Source of the DNA: Euryhalocaulis caribicus | GTDB lineage: Bacteria > Pseudomonadota > Alphaproteobacteria > Caulobacterales > Maricaulaceae | Reading direction: 5' to 3' | Assembly (NCBI RefSeq): GCF_000412185.1 | Contig: NZ_ASJA01000008.1 | Location: 1-64,000 of the forward strand | DNA length: 64,000 bases | Shown here: positions 1 to 9,159 of the stretch, piece after piece | How positions within the stretch are numbered: position 1 is the first letter of the stretch | Layout: each line of letters opens with the position of its first letter | Made by a program: the position numbers and the translations under genes | Notes under the pieces: model-generated | Told to the model about the DNA's origin: nothing | Database searches by the model: none | Seen by the model: only the letters and a program-made list of their open reading frames with translations

Positions 1-414
1 CCGCCGCCGCCTCCGCCGGCTCCGCCCCCGCCGCCTCCGCCGCCGCCGGCTGCGCCGTCGTGCGAGGACGTTGCCTTCGTCGTCTACTTCGAATGGGACA
101 AGTCGTTCCTGACGGATCAGGCGAAGAGCATCATCTCCGAAGCGGCTGATCGCGCGGAAGAGTGTGGCGTTGCGAACGTTCGCATCGAAGGTCACGCTGA
201 CCGTTCGGGCGCTGCGTCCTACAACGTGGGCCTGTCCCAGCGTCGTGCGGACGCCGTGAAGCAGCAGCTGATCACCCAGGGTGTGGCTGCCTCTTCGATC
301 ACCACCGAAGCGTTTGGCGAAAGCCAGCCGGCTGTCGATACGCCTGATGGCGTTCGCGAGCCGCTGAACCGCCGCTCCGAGGTTGTGATCCGCGTCTCCG
401 GCGCGACGAGCTAA
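1..414 (+). CDS. OmpA family outer membrane protein, C-terminal part (5' end off window)
   Basis: The frame is open from base 1 to a TAA at 412-414, so only the C-terminal 137 residues are present. A proline/alanine-rich linker of about 20 residues leads into an OmpA-like peptidoglycan-binding domain (VYFEWDKSFLT, then IEGHADRSG, and NRRSEVVIRV at the end). The GHADRSG and LSQRRADAV segments are the usual diaminopimelate-contacting region. The missing N-terminus is probably a beta-barrel, as in OmpA-type porins that join barrel and domain through a Pro-rich hinge. A strong terminator follows directly. Confidence 0.85.
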   Translation, partial: PPPPPPAPPPPPPPPPAAPSCEDVAFVVYFEWDKSFLTDQAKSIISEAADRAEECGVANVRIEGHADRSGAASYNVGLSQRRADAVKQQLITQGVAASSITTEAFGESQPAVDTPDGVREPLNRRSEVVIRVSGATS

Positions 415-438
415 GCTCGATACAACCTGACTTGAAGG

Positions 439-473
439 AATGGCCCGGCGTCTCGCCGGGCCATTTCTTTTTG
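439..473 (+). terminator. Rho-independent terminator after the OmpA gene
   Basis: A perfect 12-bp stem (AATGGCCCGGCG / CGCCGGGCCATT) with a 3-base loop is followed by CTTTTT. It sits 25 bases after the OmpA stop codon. Confidence 0.9.
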
Positions 474-645
474 CGCGCGCCGCAGTGCGCATGAGCCGCG
501 CTTGACGGCGCGGCGCGGGGGCCGATAGCTAGTCGGCAATATTCTTCACACGCCGTAACGCCGCGTCCCTTGCGCACGGCGCGCCCGCTTTTCAGACCGG
601 GCTGCGGGGCGCGGACGAAAACAGACAAAGGGCCTCGACACGACC

Positions 646-1899
646 ATGCCGGACTCGACCAGCCTGACCGCCGATGAAGCGCGCATCCTCGATGACGTGC
701 AGGATCGCGCAGACCTGATGATCGCGCGGGTGAAGGAATGGAGCGCGATCAATTCGGGCAGCCGCAATGCGGACGGTCTGGAGGCGATGCGGGATAAGCT
801 GACCGAGGCCTTTGGCGAGCTGGACGCGGAGATCAGCGCGGTGAAGCTGGACCCCGCCGAGGTGGTGCGGCCGGACGGCGAAATCGAGCATCAGGAATTC
901 ACCCCCGCCTTTCAGGCGCGCAAGCGCCCCGACGCTCCGGTGCAGATTGTCCTGACCGGCCATCACGACACGGTGTTTCCCGCCGATAGCGGCTTTCAGA
1001 ACTGGGAGCTGTGGGACGAGGACACGATCAACGGTCCGGGCGTCGCCGACATGAAGGGCGGCCTGATCGTGATGAGCGAGGCGCTGCGCGCGCTGGAGCA
1101 AAGCCCGAACCGGGATCAGGTCGGCTATACGGTTCTGGTCAGTCCGGACGAGGAAATCGGCTCCCCCGGCTCGCGTCCTGTATTGATGGAGCTGGGCGCG
1201 AAAGCGCATATCGGGATGACCTATGAGCCCGCGCTCGCCAATGGCGACCTGGCCGGGGCGCGCAAGGGCAGCGGGAACTTCACGCTGGTGGTGCGCGGCC
1301 GCGCCGCCCATGCCGGGCGCGAGCACCATCTGGGCCGCAACGCGCTGGTCGCCGCCAGCCGCTTTGCCACGCAGCTGGATGCGCTGAACGGCGAGCGCGA
1401 GGGCGTGACCTTCAATATTGGCAAGATGGATGGCGGCGGACCGGTGAATATCGTGCCGGACCTGGCCGTGGTGCGCTTCAATGTGCGTATGCCCACGCCT
1501 GACGACATGGACTGGTCGAAGGCGCAGATCGAACGCCTGGCCGATGAAACCGGGAAGGCTGACGGGATCGGCGCGGTGCTGCATGGCGGCTTCACGCGCC
1601 CGCCCAAGCCGATGGCGCCGCCCGTGGCGCGAATGTTCGATTTCACGCGCCGCGCCGGTCAGGCCATCGGGCTGGATATCAACTGGAACGATACGGGCGG
1701 GGTCTGCGAGGGGAATAATCTCTGGGCGGCGGGCTGTCCCAATGTCGATACGCTGGGCGTGCGCGGGGGCGATATTCACAGCGCCAAGGAGTTCGCCAAA
1801 CTGGACAGTTTCGGTGAGCGGGCGCGGCTTTCGGCGGTGATGCTGATGAAGTTCGCGAGCGGGGAATTCGACGCCCGCGCCGCGCGGGAGGCCCGCTAG
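646..1899 (+). CDS. M20 family metallopeptidase / hydrolase heading the ast operon
   Basis: A 417-residue M20/ArgE/DapE-type zinc hydrolase. Visible metal and catalytic motifs are TGHHDTVFP (about residue 106), GPGVADMKGG (bridging Asp about 135), SPDEEIGSPG (Glu pair about 169) and the late GGDIHSAKE histidine (about 377). The dimerisation-domain region VVRGRAAHAGREHH lies between them. It is the first gene of a tight four-gene cluster with astA, astD and astB. Its stop is one base before the astA start, so it is probably cotranscribed. No AstE-type desuccinylase is present, so I infer that it removes succinate from N-succinylglutamate or a related intermediate. Substrate specificity cannot be read from the sequence. 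Confidence 0.88.
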   Translation: MPDSTSLTADEARILDDVQDRADLMIARVKEWSAINSGSRNADGLEAMRDKLTEAFGELDAEISAVKLDPAEVVRPDGEIEHQEFTPAFQARKRPDAPVQIVLTGHHDTVFPADSGFQNWELWDEDTINGPGVADMKGGLIVMSEALRALEQSPNRDQVGYTVLVSPDEEIGSPGSRPVLMELGAKAHIGMTYEPALANGDLAGARKGSGNFTLVVRGRAAHAGREHHLGRNALVAASRFATQLDALNGEREGVTFNIGKMDGGGPVNIVPDLAVVRFNVRMPTPDDMDWSKAQIERLADETGKADGIGAVLHGGFTRPPKPMAPPVARMFDFTRRAGQAIGLDINWNDTGGVCEGNNLWAAGCPNVDTLGVRGGDIHSAKEFAKLDSFGERARLSAVMLMKFASGEFDARAAREAR

Positions 1900-1900
1900 A

Positions 1901-2923
1901 ATGGCGGTGCGCGTTGTCCGCGCGGGCGGCCCGGGAGATCTGGGCGCGCTGGTCGAGCTGGCGGGAATGGCCGGGCCGGGCTTCACCAGCCTGCAATCGG
2001 GCGAGGAGGCGCTGGCTGCGCGGCTGGAAAAGTCGCAGGCCAGCTTCGCCGCCGACAGCGGCGGCCAGGGCGATGAAGTCTTCTGCCTGATGTTGCAGGA
2101 AATCGGCGATGACGCGGTTCTGGGCACTTCGGCGGTGAAGTCGCAGATCGGCGTTTCCCAGCCTTACGTGAATTTCCGGGTGACCACGGCGGCGCAATTT
2201 TCTGATGTCGTGGACCGGCGCTTTGACATGAAGCTGCTGATGCTGGTGACCGAATGCGCCGGCGCGACAGAGGTCGGCACGCTGTTCCTGCGGCAGGAAG
2301 CGCGCGGCGGCGGCATGGGGGCGCTGATCTCGCTCTCCCGCTACATGCTGATTGCCGCGGCGCGCGAACGCTTCGGCGCCCGCATCGTGTCGGAGCTGCG
2401 CGGCTGCATCGACGAGAAGGGACGCTCGCCTTTCTGGGACGGGCTGGGGCGGCATTTCTTCCGGATGGATTTTCACGAGGCGGACAAATTGTCGGCCTCG
2501 CTGGGCAACCAGTTCCTTTGGGACCTGCTGCCCAAGCACCCGATCCATATCGACCTGCTGCCCGATGCGGCGATCGAGGTGATCGGCAAGACGCACGTGG
2601 ATGGCGGCGGCGCGCGGCGGCTGCTGGAAAGCCAGGGATTCGAGTTTGGCGGCCTGGTCGACGTGTTTGACGGCGGGCCGCTGCTCTCGGTGAAGCGCGA
2701 CCGGCTGAAATGCCTGCGCGAGAGCCGCGTGATGACCGTGGCGGCGGGCGATCCGGGCGAGGGCGCGAAGCGGGCGATGATTTCCAATGACCGGATCGCC
2801 GATTTCCGCTGCGCGCTGGGCCGCGTCAGCATTGATGGCGATTCCGCGTCCATCCCGGCGGACGTGGCGGACGCCTTGAACATAGAAAGCGGAGACAAAG
2901 CGCGAGTATGGGTGACGGAATGA
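1901..2923 (+). CDS. astA: Arginine N-succinyltransferase
   Basis: A 340-residue GNAT-fold enzyme of the AstA family. It transfers succinyl from succinyl-CoA to the alpha-amino group of arginine, the first step of the AST catabolic route. Recognisable segments are the N-terminal VRVVRAGGPGDLGAL, the central GTLFLRQEARGGGMGALIS and the GCIDEKGRSPFWDGLGRHFF block typical of the family. The length matches AstA proteins. It starts one base after the M20 stop, and its TGA overlaps the astD ATG. Confidence 0.95.
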   Translation: MAVRVVRAGGPGDLGALVELAGMAGPGFTSLQSGEEALAARLEKSQASFAADSGGQGDEVFCLMLQEIGDDAVLGTSAVKSQIGVSQPYVNFRVTTAAQFSDVVDRRFDMKLLMLVTECAGATEVGTLFLRQEARGGGMGALISLSRYMLIAAARERFGARIVSELRGCIDEKGRSPFWDGLGRHFFRMDFHEADKLSASLGNQFLWDLLPKHPIHIDLLPDAAIEVIGKTHVDGGGARRLLESQGFEFGGLVDVFDGGPLLSVKRDRLKCLRESRVMTVAAGDPGEGAKRAMISNDRIADFRCALGRVSIDGDSASIPADVADALNIESGDKARVWVTE

Positions 2924-4386
2924 GCCAGTCAAAAGGTCAGTTTATCGGCGGCGCATGGGCGGCGGGAAGCGGTGAGACGTTCGAGTCCCGCGACCCGGCG
3001 CGCGGCCGGACGCTATGGTCGGGCGCGGCGGCGAGCCCTGACGATGTCACGGCGGCGTTCAAGGCCGCGCGCGCCGCGTTCGCCGGCTGGTCGCGCACCC
3101 CGTTTGAAAAACGCGCCGACGCCGCGCGGGCCTATAAGGGCGTGCTGGAGCAGCGCAAGGATGAGCTGGGCGCGCTGATCGCGAAGGAGACGGGCAAGCC
3201 GCTCTGGGAGGCGCTGGGCGAGGCGGGCGCCATGATCGGCAAGATCGATATTTCCATCGCCGCCTATGAGGAACGCACCGGCGCCAAGGAAAGCGAGACC
3301 GCGTTCGGCCATGCCCGGATGCGGCACAAGGCGAACGGGGTGATGGCCGCGTTCGGGCCGTATAATTTCCCGGGCCATTTGCCCAACGGCCATATCGTGC
3401 CGGCCGTGTTGGCCGGGGACACGGTGGTGTTCAAACCCTCGGAGCTGACCCCGGCGGTGGGCGAATTCATGGTCGCTTGCTGGGAAGAGTCAGGGCTGCC
3501 CAAGGGCGTGGTGAATTTGGTGCAGGGCGCGCGGGAGACCGGCGCGGCGATGCTGGACAGTGATGAGCTGAACGGCGTGCTGTTCACCGGCTCGGCGGAG
3601 ACCGGGACCTTCTTCCACAAAAAATTCGGCGGCCGGCCGGATATCATTCTGGCGCTGGAGATGGGCGGCAATAATCCGCTGGTCGTCTGGGACGTCAGTG
3701 ATGTGCGGGCCGCAGCCTCGATCATCGTTCAATCCGCCTTTATTACCGCCGGGCAGCGCTGCTCCTGCGCGCGCCGGCTGATCGTGCCGGAAGGCGGGGC
3801 GGGCGATGCGATTGTCGAAGCCGTGGCGGAGCTGATCGGCAAGATCACGCTGGGCGAATGGGACGCCGACCCGGAACCCTTCATGGGATCGCTGATATCC
3901 GAACAGGCGGCCGGAGCGGTGATCTCGGCCCAGGACAAGCTGATCTCCATGGGCGCGAAGGCGGTTGTCGAGGCGCGGCGCCCCGAGGGACTGTCCAAAG
4001 CCTTCGTGACGCCGGGCCTGGTCGAGCTGGGCGACACGGAGCCGGAAGACAAGGAAGTCTTCGGGCCGCTGCTGAGCGTCTATCGCGCAAAGGATTTCGT
4101 CAGCGCCATCGAGCGGGCGAACGATACGAAATTCGGTCTGTCCGCCGGGCTGGTCAGCGACAGCGCCGACCTGTGGGCGGAGTTCGAGGAAGGCATCCGC
4201 GCCGGGATCGTCAACTGGAACCGCCCGACAACCGGCGCGGCCAGCAATATGCCGTTCGGCGGGCCGGGCTTCTCCGGCAATCACCGGCCGAGCGCCTATT
4301 ACGCGGCTGATTACTGCGCCTATCCGGTGGCGCGGCAGGAGTCGGACAAGGTCGAATTCCTTCCGGCCAAGGGCCTGAACGCGTGA
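2920..4386 (+). CDS. astD: Succinylglutamate-semialdehyde dehydrogenase
   Basis: An aldehyde dehydrogenase superfamily protein of about 488 residues that oxidises N-succinylglutamate semialdehyde with NAD+. The general-base Glu lies in LEMGGNNP (about residue 247) and the catalytic Cys in AGQRCSCARR (about 281); the cofactor-loop segment FTGSAETG is also seen. I chose the ATG at 2920 because it forms an ATGA overlap with the astA stop. An in-frame ATG at 2908 would add four residues. It is coupled to astB through a GTGA overlap. Confidence 0.95.
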   Translation: MSQSKGQFIGGAWAAGSGETFESRDPARGRTLWSGAAASPDDVTAAFKAARAAFAGWSRTPFEKRADAARAYKGVLEQRKDELGALIAKETGKPLWEALGEAGAMIGKIDISIAAYEERTGAKESETAFGHARMRHKANGVMAAFGPYNFPGHLPNGHIVPAVLAGDTVVFKPSELTPAVGEFMVACWEESGLPKGVVNLVQGARETGAAMLDSDELNGVLFTGSAETGTFFHKKFGGRPDIILALEMGGNNPLVVWDVSDVRAAASIIVQSAFITAGQRCSCARRLIVPEGGAGDAIVEAVAELIGKITLGEWDADPEPFMGSLISEQAAGAVISAQDKLISMGAKAVVEARRPEGLSKAFVTPGLVELGDTEPEDKEVFGPLLSVYRAKDFVSAIERANDTKFGLSAGLVSDSADLWAEFEEGIRAGIVNWNRPTTGAASNMPFGGPGFSGNHRPSAYYAADYCAYPVARQESDKVEFLPAKGLNA

Positions 4387-5726
4387 ACGCAGTCGAAGCC
4401 AATTATGACGGCCTGATCGGCCCCACGCATAATTACGGGGGTTTGAGCGTCGGCAATGTCGCCAGCGCCGCCAATCGCGGCGCGGTCAGCCATCCGCGCG
4501 AGGCGGCGCTGCAGGGGCTGGAGAAAATGAAGCTGCTGCAATCGGCCGGGCGCATTCAGGGCGTCCTGCCGCCGCATGAGCGGCCCGCCATCTGGCGGCT
4601 GCGGCAGCTTGGCTTTACCGGCAGCGACGAGCAGGTTCTGGAGAAGGCGTGGAAAGAAGCGCCGGCGCTGGTGCGCCGCGCCTCCTCGGCCAGCGCCATG
4701 TGGACGGCTAATGCGGCGACGGTTTCGCCCTCCGCCGATACGTATGACGGCCGGCTCCACATGAGCGTGGCAAATCTCGTCTCCATGCCGCACCGGGCGC
4801 TGGAGGCCGAGCAGACGGCGCGGTCTCTGCGGGCCGCCTTTCCGGGCGATGAGCATTTCGCCATCCATGATGCGCTGCCGATGCAGGGCGATTTCGCGGA
4901 CGAAGGCGCGGCCAATCATGTGCGGCTCTGCGCCGAGCAGGGCGCGCCGGGCGTGGAGATTTTCGTTTATGGGCGGTCTGCCTTTGACGAAGCGCCGCGC
5001 GCCAAATTCCCGGCGCGTCAGACGCTGGAAGCCTGTCAGGCGATTGCCCGGCGCGCGGGTCTGGATCCGGCGCGCACGGTCTATATCCGCCAGTCGCACG
5101 AGGCGATTGACGCCGGGGCGTTCCATAATGACGTGGTCTGCGTCGGCATGGAGCGGTGTCTGTTTTTCCACGAAAAGGCCTTCGACGACAAAGAGAAGGC
5201 CATGGCCGATATCCGCCGCGCGGCGGAGGGCCTGTTCGAGCCGGAATTCATCGAGGCGCCGGAAGCCGAAATTCCCATTGGCGACGCGATCTCATCGTAT
5301 CTGTTCAATTCTCAATTGCTGCGCTGGCCCAATGAATCGCGCCTGTTCCTGCTGACTCCCGCGGAAACCGAAGAGACGCCGGCCACCTATAAATATGTCG
5401 ATCAGCTGCTGAAGCGGAATACCGCGATCGGGCGCTGGACGGTGGTGGATGTGCGCCAGTCCATGCGCAATGGCGGCGGACCGGCCTGCCTGCGCTTGCG
5501 CGTGGTTCTGAACGAGGATGAGCAGGCCGCGGCGAACCCGTCCATGATTCTGGATCATGCGCGTTATGACGTCCTGCGGCGCTGGATCGAAAAACATTAC
5601 CGCGAAGACCTGGCCGATAACGAACTGGGCGATCCGGCCCTTCTGAATGAGAGTCGGACCGCCCTGGACGAACTGACCGGGATTTTAGGGCTGGGCGCGG
5701 ACTTCTATCCGTTCCAGCGCGGTTGA
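4383..5726 (+). CDS. astB: N-succinylarginine dihydrolase
   Basis: A 447-residue AstB of the guanidine-modifying superfamily. It hydrolyses N2-succinylarginine to N2-succinylornithine, ammonia and CO2. The N-terminal YDGLIGPTHNYGGLSVGN motif is diagnostic. The catalytic His of GAFHNDVV falls at about 248 and the nucleophilic Cys of GGGPACLRLRV at about 368, as in characterised AstB. It starts at a GTG overlapping the astD stop (GTGA) and ends four bases before the convergent crystallin gene stop, with no room for a separate terminator. Confidence 0.96.
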   Translation: MNAVEANYDGLIGPTHNYGGLSVGNVASAANRGAVSHPREAALQGLEKMKLLQSAGRIQGVLPPHERPAIWRLRQLGFTGSDEQVLEKAWKEAPALVRRASSASAMWTANAATVSPSADTYDGRLHMSVANLVSMPHRALEAEQTARSLRAAFPGDEHFAIHDALPMQGDFADEGAANHVRLCAEQGAPGVEIFVYGRSAFDEAPRAKFPARQTLEACQAIARRAGLDPARTVYIRQSHEAIDAGAFHNDVVCVGMERCLFFHEKAFDDKEKAMADIRRAAEGLFEPEFIEAPEAEIPIGDAISSYLFNSQLLRWPNESRLFLLTPAETEETPATYKYVDQLLKRNTAIGRWTVVDVRQSMRNGGGPACLRLRVVLNEDEQAAANPSMILDHARYDVLRRWIEKHYREDLADNELGDPALLNESRTALDELTGILGLGADFYPFQRG

Positions 5727-5730
5727 TCCC

Positions 5731-6765
5731 CTAGTCCCGAACACAGAGCACGTCGCGAATATCGCGGCGCGCGACGTCCCGCGTGTACCAGGCGGCTTCG
5801 CGATAGCCGACGCCCTGGCAGAACTCGTCCGAGAAGTCCTCGCAGGCCTGACGCGAACCGCGCAGGCACTGGTCGGCGGCGTAGCCGGAAGAGGGCGGGT
5901 TCGGGAAGAAGCCGGCCTTGTAGCCCTCCAGACGCTCGCGCGAGCCATAGGGATTGTCATACGGGTCGCGGTCGTAATTGGCGCGCGGCCGGCCGTCATA
6001 GATCAGCTCCACCGAGGATATGCGCTCTGACAGGCCCAGCGCGTCCAGATCGGGCACGTCGCGGGTGACAACCGCGCAGCGGCCCCGGAAATCTTCATCC
6101 TCACAGATGCGCCACTCGCCGCCCTGAACCCGCAGGGAGCGCGCCTCATTGTCATAACGATAGCGATCCAGCTCCCGGGCGCTGCCGTCCAACTCCGCCC
6201 GGGCGCCTTCAAAACGCTCGAACTGATAGAGCGTCAGGGACGCATCCTGACGGTAATCGGGATCATTGCCCGGATAGGTCGGATAATTGGGGTATTCCTG
6301 CGGATTGCCGGGATAGATGGGCGAGCGGTCATCGCCGTACCGGTCATCGCCGTACCGGTCATCGTCATAGCGATCATCGTCATACCGGTCGTCGTCGTAA
6401 GGATCGTTGTAATCGTCATCCTCGCGATAATTGAGCCCGACCGGGCGGAGCGAGGAAAGCTGGTTATTGAGGTCCAGAGTTTCCATGTCCCAGACATCGC
6501 TTTCCACGACCTTGCAGACGCCGGTGTAGCCGGTTCCGCTGCACACTTCCCAGCGCCCGCTGACAATGCGCAGGGATGTGGTCTTGTCGTTGAAATTATT
6601 GCGGGTCAGGTCCGGGATTTCGCCGCGGGCGTCAACGCCGGAGCCTTGAAAATTGGGAAAGTCGTAGAGATAGGCCTGGGCGGGACCGCCTTCCAGCGAC
6701 TGGGCGAAAGCGGGCGCGGCGCCCAGGGCAAGCACGGCCGAAAGGCCAGCCAGACGAATAGTCAT
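5731..6765 (-). CDS. Secreted beta/gamma-crystallin family protein with Asp-rich repeat linker
   Basis: The start at 6765 is preceded by GGAGG and opens a clear signal peptide (MTIRLAGLSAVLALGAAPAFAQ), giving about 344 residues. Two regions resemble beta/gamma-crystallin double Greek keys: LYDFPNFQGSGVDARGEIPDL with a following SLRIVSGRWEVC, and LTLYQFERFEGARAELDG with SLRVQGGEWRIC. Between them is a degenerate tandem array of DDDRY/GDDRY units. The C-terminal 80 residues are Cys-containing and unlike the rest. Family members often bind calcium; the acidic linker would suit that, but this is inference. Confidence 0.8.
   Translation of the reverse strand: MTIRLAGLSAVLALGAAPAFAQSLEGGPAQAYLYDFPNFQGSGVDARGEIPDLTRNNFNDKTTSLRIVSGRWEVCSGTGYTGVCKVVESDVWDMETLDLNNQLSSLRPVGLNYREDDDYNDPYDDDRYDDDRYDDDRYGDDRYGDDRSPIYPGNPQEYPNYPTYPGNDPDYRQDASLTLYQFERFEGARAELDGSARELDRYRYDNEARSLRVQGGEWRICEDEDFRGRCAVVTRDVPDLDALGLSERISSVELIYDGRPRANYDRDPYDNPYGSRERLEGYKAGFFPNPPSSGYAADQCLRGSRQACEDFSDEFCQGVGYREAAWYTRDVARRDIRDVLCVRD
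6325..6412 (-). repeat. Short tandem repeat encoding D-D-D-R-Y units
   Basis: About five 15-base units of GTCATCGTCATACCG type occur in a row within the crystallin gene. They encode repeated (D/G)DDRY in the linker between its two crystallin domains. Copy number could vary by slippage without breaking the frame. Confidence 0.75.
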
Positions 6766-6872
6766 CGAAACCTCCAACGGTTCAGGCATCAATCCAGTTT
6801 CCCCGCGAGGGGAGAAATGCCTGACCGTTAAAACAGTTTCAAAGTGAACCGGCACTGAAGCGCGCGTTGTGC

Positions 6873-7616
6873 CTAGTTTTCGAGACTATAGGTGATGGTC
6901 GAGACCACGCGGACCGTCTTGAAGATTTGCGCCTGTTCGGACGAACCCGGCACATCGTCGCGCGGCAGGATCACGAACACGCCCTGATTGGCGTCGCGGA
7001 TCCCGCCCAGCTCGGCCGCGGCGTCCTCTGCAAACTGGTTGGCCGCTTCGCGGGCGGAAGCCGTGGCTTCGGCCAGCATGTCCGGCTTGATCTCGTTCAG
7101 GCGCGTGAAGACATAGGTCGGCCCCGTGGCGTTCCAGTCCTGTTGCAGGACAATGCCCTGCGCCACCAGCTCGCCCAGACGGCGGCTGACGCCCTCGACC
7201 TGATCGACTTTTTCGGAACGGACAAGAACAGACTGGCTGACGCCGTAGCGTTCTTCCGGCCGGTTGCCGCCATAGCCCGCGCCGAAGTCCTGGATTTGAA
7301 GGGACTGGCGCTGGATTTCTTCTTCGGTGAAGCCGGAATCGCGGAGGAATTGCTGGACGGTTTGCAGGTCGGTTTCGATGCGCGCCTGAATCTGGGCCAG
7401 ATCGTTACCGGTGACCTGAAACTTGATCGGCCACAGGGCGAGATCCGCTTTCACATCGCGCTCGGCAAGGCCTTTGACCTGAACGTGGCTGTCCGCCTTG
7501 CGGCCCTCGATGATGCCTTCACCGACCAGCCAGCCCGCGCCGACCAGCCCCAGCGCCACCAGGAGCGCGGAGAAGAAACCTGCTGCGACGCCAACGCCTC
7601 TGTCCATATAAGCCAT
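6873..7616 (-). CDS. SIMPL (DUF541) domain-containing protein
   Basis: About 247 residues with a single N-terminal membrane or signal segment (GVGVAAGFFSALLVALGLVGAGWLVG), then a SIMPL/DUF541 domain: VKGLAERDVKADLALWPIKF, VQQFLRDSGFTEEEIQ and a C-terminal VRVVSTITYSLEN. The family includes periplasmic proteins linked to oxidative stress defence (YggE-like). A second ATG at 7607 has better spacing to GAGG and may be the true start. Confidence 0.85.
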   Translation of the reverse strand: MAYMDRGVGVAAGFFSALLVALGLVGAGWLVGEGIIEGRKADSHVQVKGLAERDVKADLALWPIKFQVTGNDLAQIQARIETDLQTVQQFLRDSGFTEEEIQRQSLQIQDFGAGYGGNRPEERYGVSQSVLVRSEKVDQVEGVSRRLGELVAQGIVLQQDWNATGPTYVFTRLNEIKPDMLAEATASAREAANQFAEDAAAELGGIRDANQGVFVILPRDDVPGSSEQAQIFKTVRVVSTITYSLEN

Positions 7617-7755
7617 GCCTCGTGTTCAATCCCGCCTGATTGCCAAAAGCTGTAAGGATAACGGCGTTCTAACGCCCGCCGCCCGCGGACGCCAGTCAAT
7701 TCCCGCGCCGCGCCTTATGAAACTAGACGGTCTTCATGACCGATTTGCGGCTGGA

Positions 7756-8172
7756 TCAGCCGTCTTTCCGTTTCCAGCTGCGGGCTTCCTCGATGGCGGC
7801 GCGGAATTTCATGGGGGCGGCGATCGTGGGAAGATCGATACAGCCTTCGCCCGTTCCGGTGATGCGCAGCCAGCCAAAGCCGAACAGTTTTCCAAAGAAG
7901 CCCTGGAACAGGCTGACTTCTTCCACGGCCTGCACCGGCAATTCCTCTGTCCGGCGGGTCAGCCAGCCGGTCTTCAGGACGATGCGGTGATTGGTGGCGG
8001 CGATTTCGGTGGTGGCGAAGCGGATTTCGCGGCGCAGGAAGATGATGATCCCGACAATCACAATTCCCAGAACAATCAGCGCCAGCCACGAGGCAAGGTG
8101 CTGGAAGAAATGGAAACGCGCCTTCAGGACGACCACTTCGTCAGAGGAAAGCGTCTGCTCGACATAGCCCAT
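7756..8172 (-). CDS. PH domain-containing membrane protein
   Basis: A 138-residue protein with one membrane helix pair at about residues 25 to 48, followed by a bacterial PH (bPH_2) domain. The domain begins at FATTEIAATNHRIVLKTGWLTRRTEELP and ends in GWLRITGTGEGCIDLPTIAAP, the usual pattern of this family. Function is unknown. It is transcribed toward the SIMPL gene but separated by 140 bases that hold no visible gene. Confidence 0.85.
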   Translation of the reverse strand: MGYVEQTLSSDEVVVLKARFHFFQHLASWLALIVLGIVIVGIIIFLRREIRFATTEIAATNHRIVLKTGWLTRRTEELPVQAVEEVSLFQGFFGKLFGFGWLRITGTGEGCIDLPTIAAPMKFRAAIEEARSWKRKDG

Positions 8173-8333
8173 AGGGATTCTCCGTCCGAGCGCGCCCCTC
8201 GCGCCGCGAGTATATTATCGTTAAAGGTTTGTGCCTGAACGGGGTAAAGCGCAATATTGTTTCCCCCGCAGGAAACCTTGGCCTGTTCGTGCGTTTAGCG
8301 GGTCATACGTTTCAAAAACCGTCCAAGGGGAAA

Positions 8334-9107
8334 ATGATGAAAATCGCGAAATCTGCGACACGCCTGGCCGCCGTGGCCGCCGCCTCCACCGCGCTGGCGG
8401 GGCTGAGCGCCTGTTCCACCAATCCCTATACGGGCCAGAGCCAGTTCATCCTGGTCGATCAGGCGCAGCTGGCGCAGGCCGCCGCCGCGTCCTGGCAGGA
8501 CATCAAGGCGGAAGAGCGGATTTCCAATGACGCGGCCCTGAACCGCCGCGCCCGCACGGTCGCCGGCCGGGTCATCCAGGCCGCCGGGCTGCAGGAGCAG
8601 AACTGGGAAATCGTGGTTTTCGATTCCGATGAACGCAACGCCTTCGCCCTGCCGGGCGGACGCATCGGCGTCTATCGCGGCATGATGGAGTTCGCCTCCA
8701 GCGATGCGGAGCTGGCGACCGTGATCAGCCATGAGGTTGCTCACGTGGTCGCGCGTCACGCGGCGGAACGCTACAGCCAGCAGGTTGGCACGGCGGTCGG
8801 CGCGCAGGTGGTCGGCGGCGCGCTGGGCGGCGCGGAGAACGCGGACCAGTACGCCAAGGTCTTCGGCGTCGGCGCGCAGCTGGGCCTGTTGCTCCCCTAT
8901 TCGCGCGCGCATGAGCGTCAGGCGGACCTTCTGGGCGTCGATTACATGACGCAGGCGGGCTATGATCCGTACGCCGCAGTCCGCCTGTGGGAGAAGATGG
9001 CGCAGTCCGGCGGTTCGGCCGGTCCGGGTTTCCTTTCCACGCACCCTGATCCGGGGGCGCGGGCGCGCGACATCGAAGCCTATATCCAGCAGAAGAATTA
9101 TAGCTGA
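8334..9107 (+). CDS. M48 family metalloprotease lipoprotein
   Basis: I chose the ATG at 8334, preceded by AAGGGG. It yields a lipoprotein signal ending in LAGLSAC. The 257-residue product carries the zinc-protease motif HEVAHVVARH (about residue 137), the third zinc ligand region ERQADLLGVDYM, and a PYTGQSQF segment after the lipobox, as in LoiP/YcaL-like M48 proteases. It probably acts in outer-membrane or periplasmic quality control. A gene for tRNA-His follows. Confidence 0.9.
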   Translation: MMKIAKSATRLAAVAAASTALAGLSACSTNPYTGQSQFILVDQAQLAQAAAASWQDIKAEERISNDAALNRRARTVAGRVIQAAGLQEQNWEIVVFDSDERNAFALPGGRIGVYRGMMEFASSDAELATVISHEVAHVVARHAAERYSQQVGTAVGAQVVGGALGGAENADQYAKVFGVGAQLGLLLPYSRAHERQADLLGVDYMTQAGYDPYAAVRLWEKMAQSGGSAGPGFLSTHPDPGARARDIEAYIQQKNYS

Positions 9108-9159
9108 AGCAGCGCTTGTCTGGCGCGCGATTTCCGGTATAGGGTCCGCGCCCTTCGAG

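Noticed and set aside
592-2127. 511-residue minus-strand ORF opposite the M20 gene
   Set aside because: It is a shadow of the GC-rich codon pattern; the sequence is Arg/His/Ala-rich with no domain and the plus strand codes a clear M20 enzyme.
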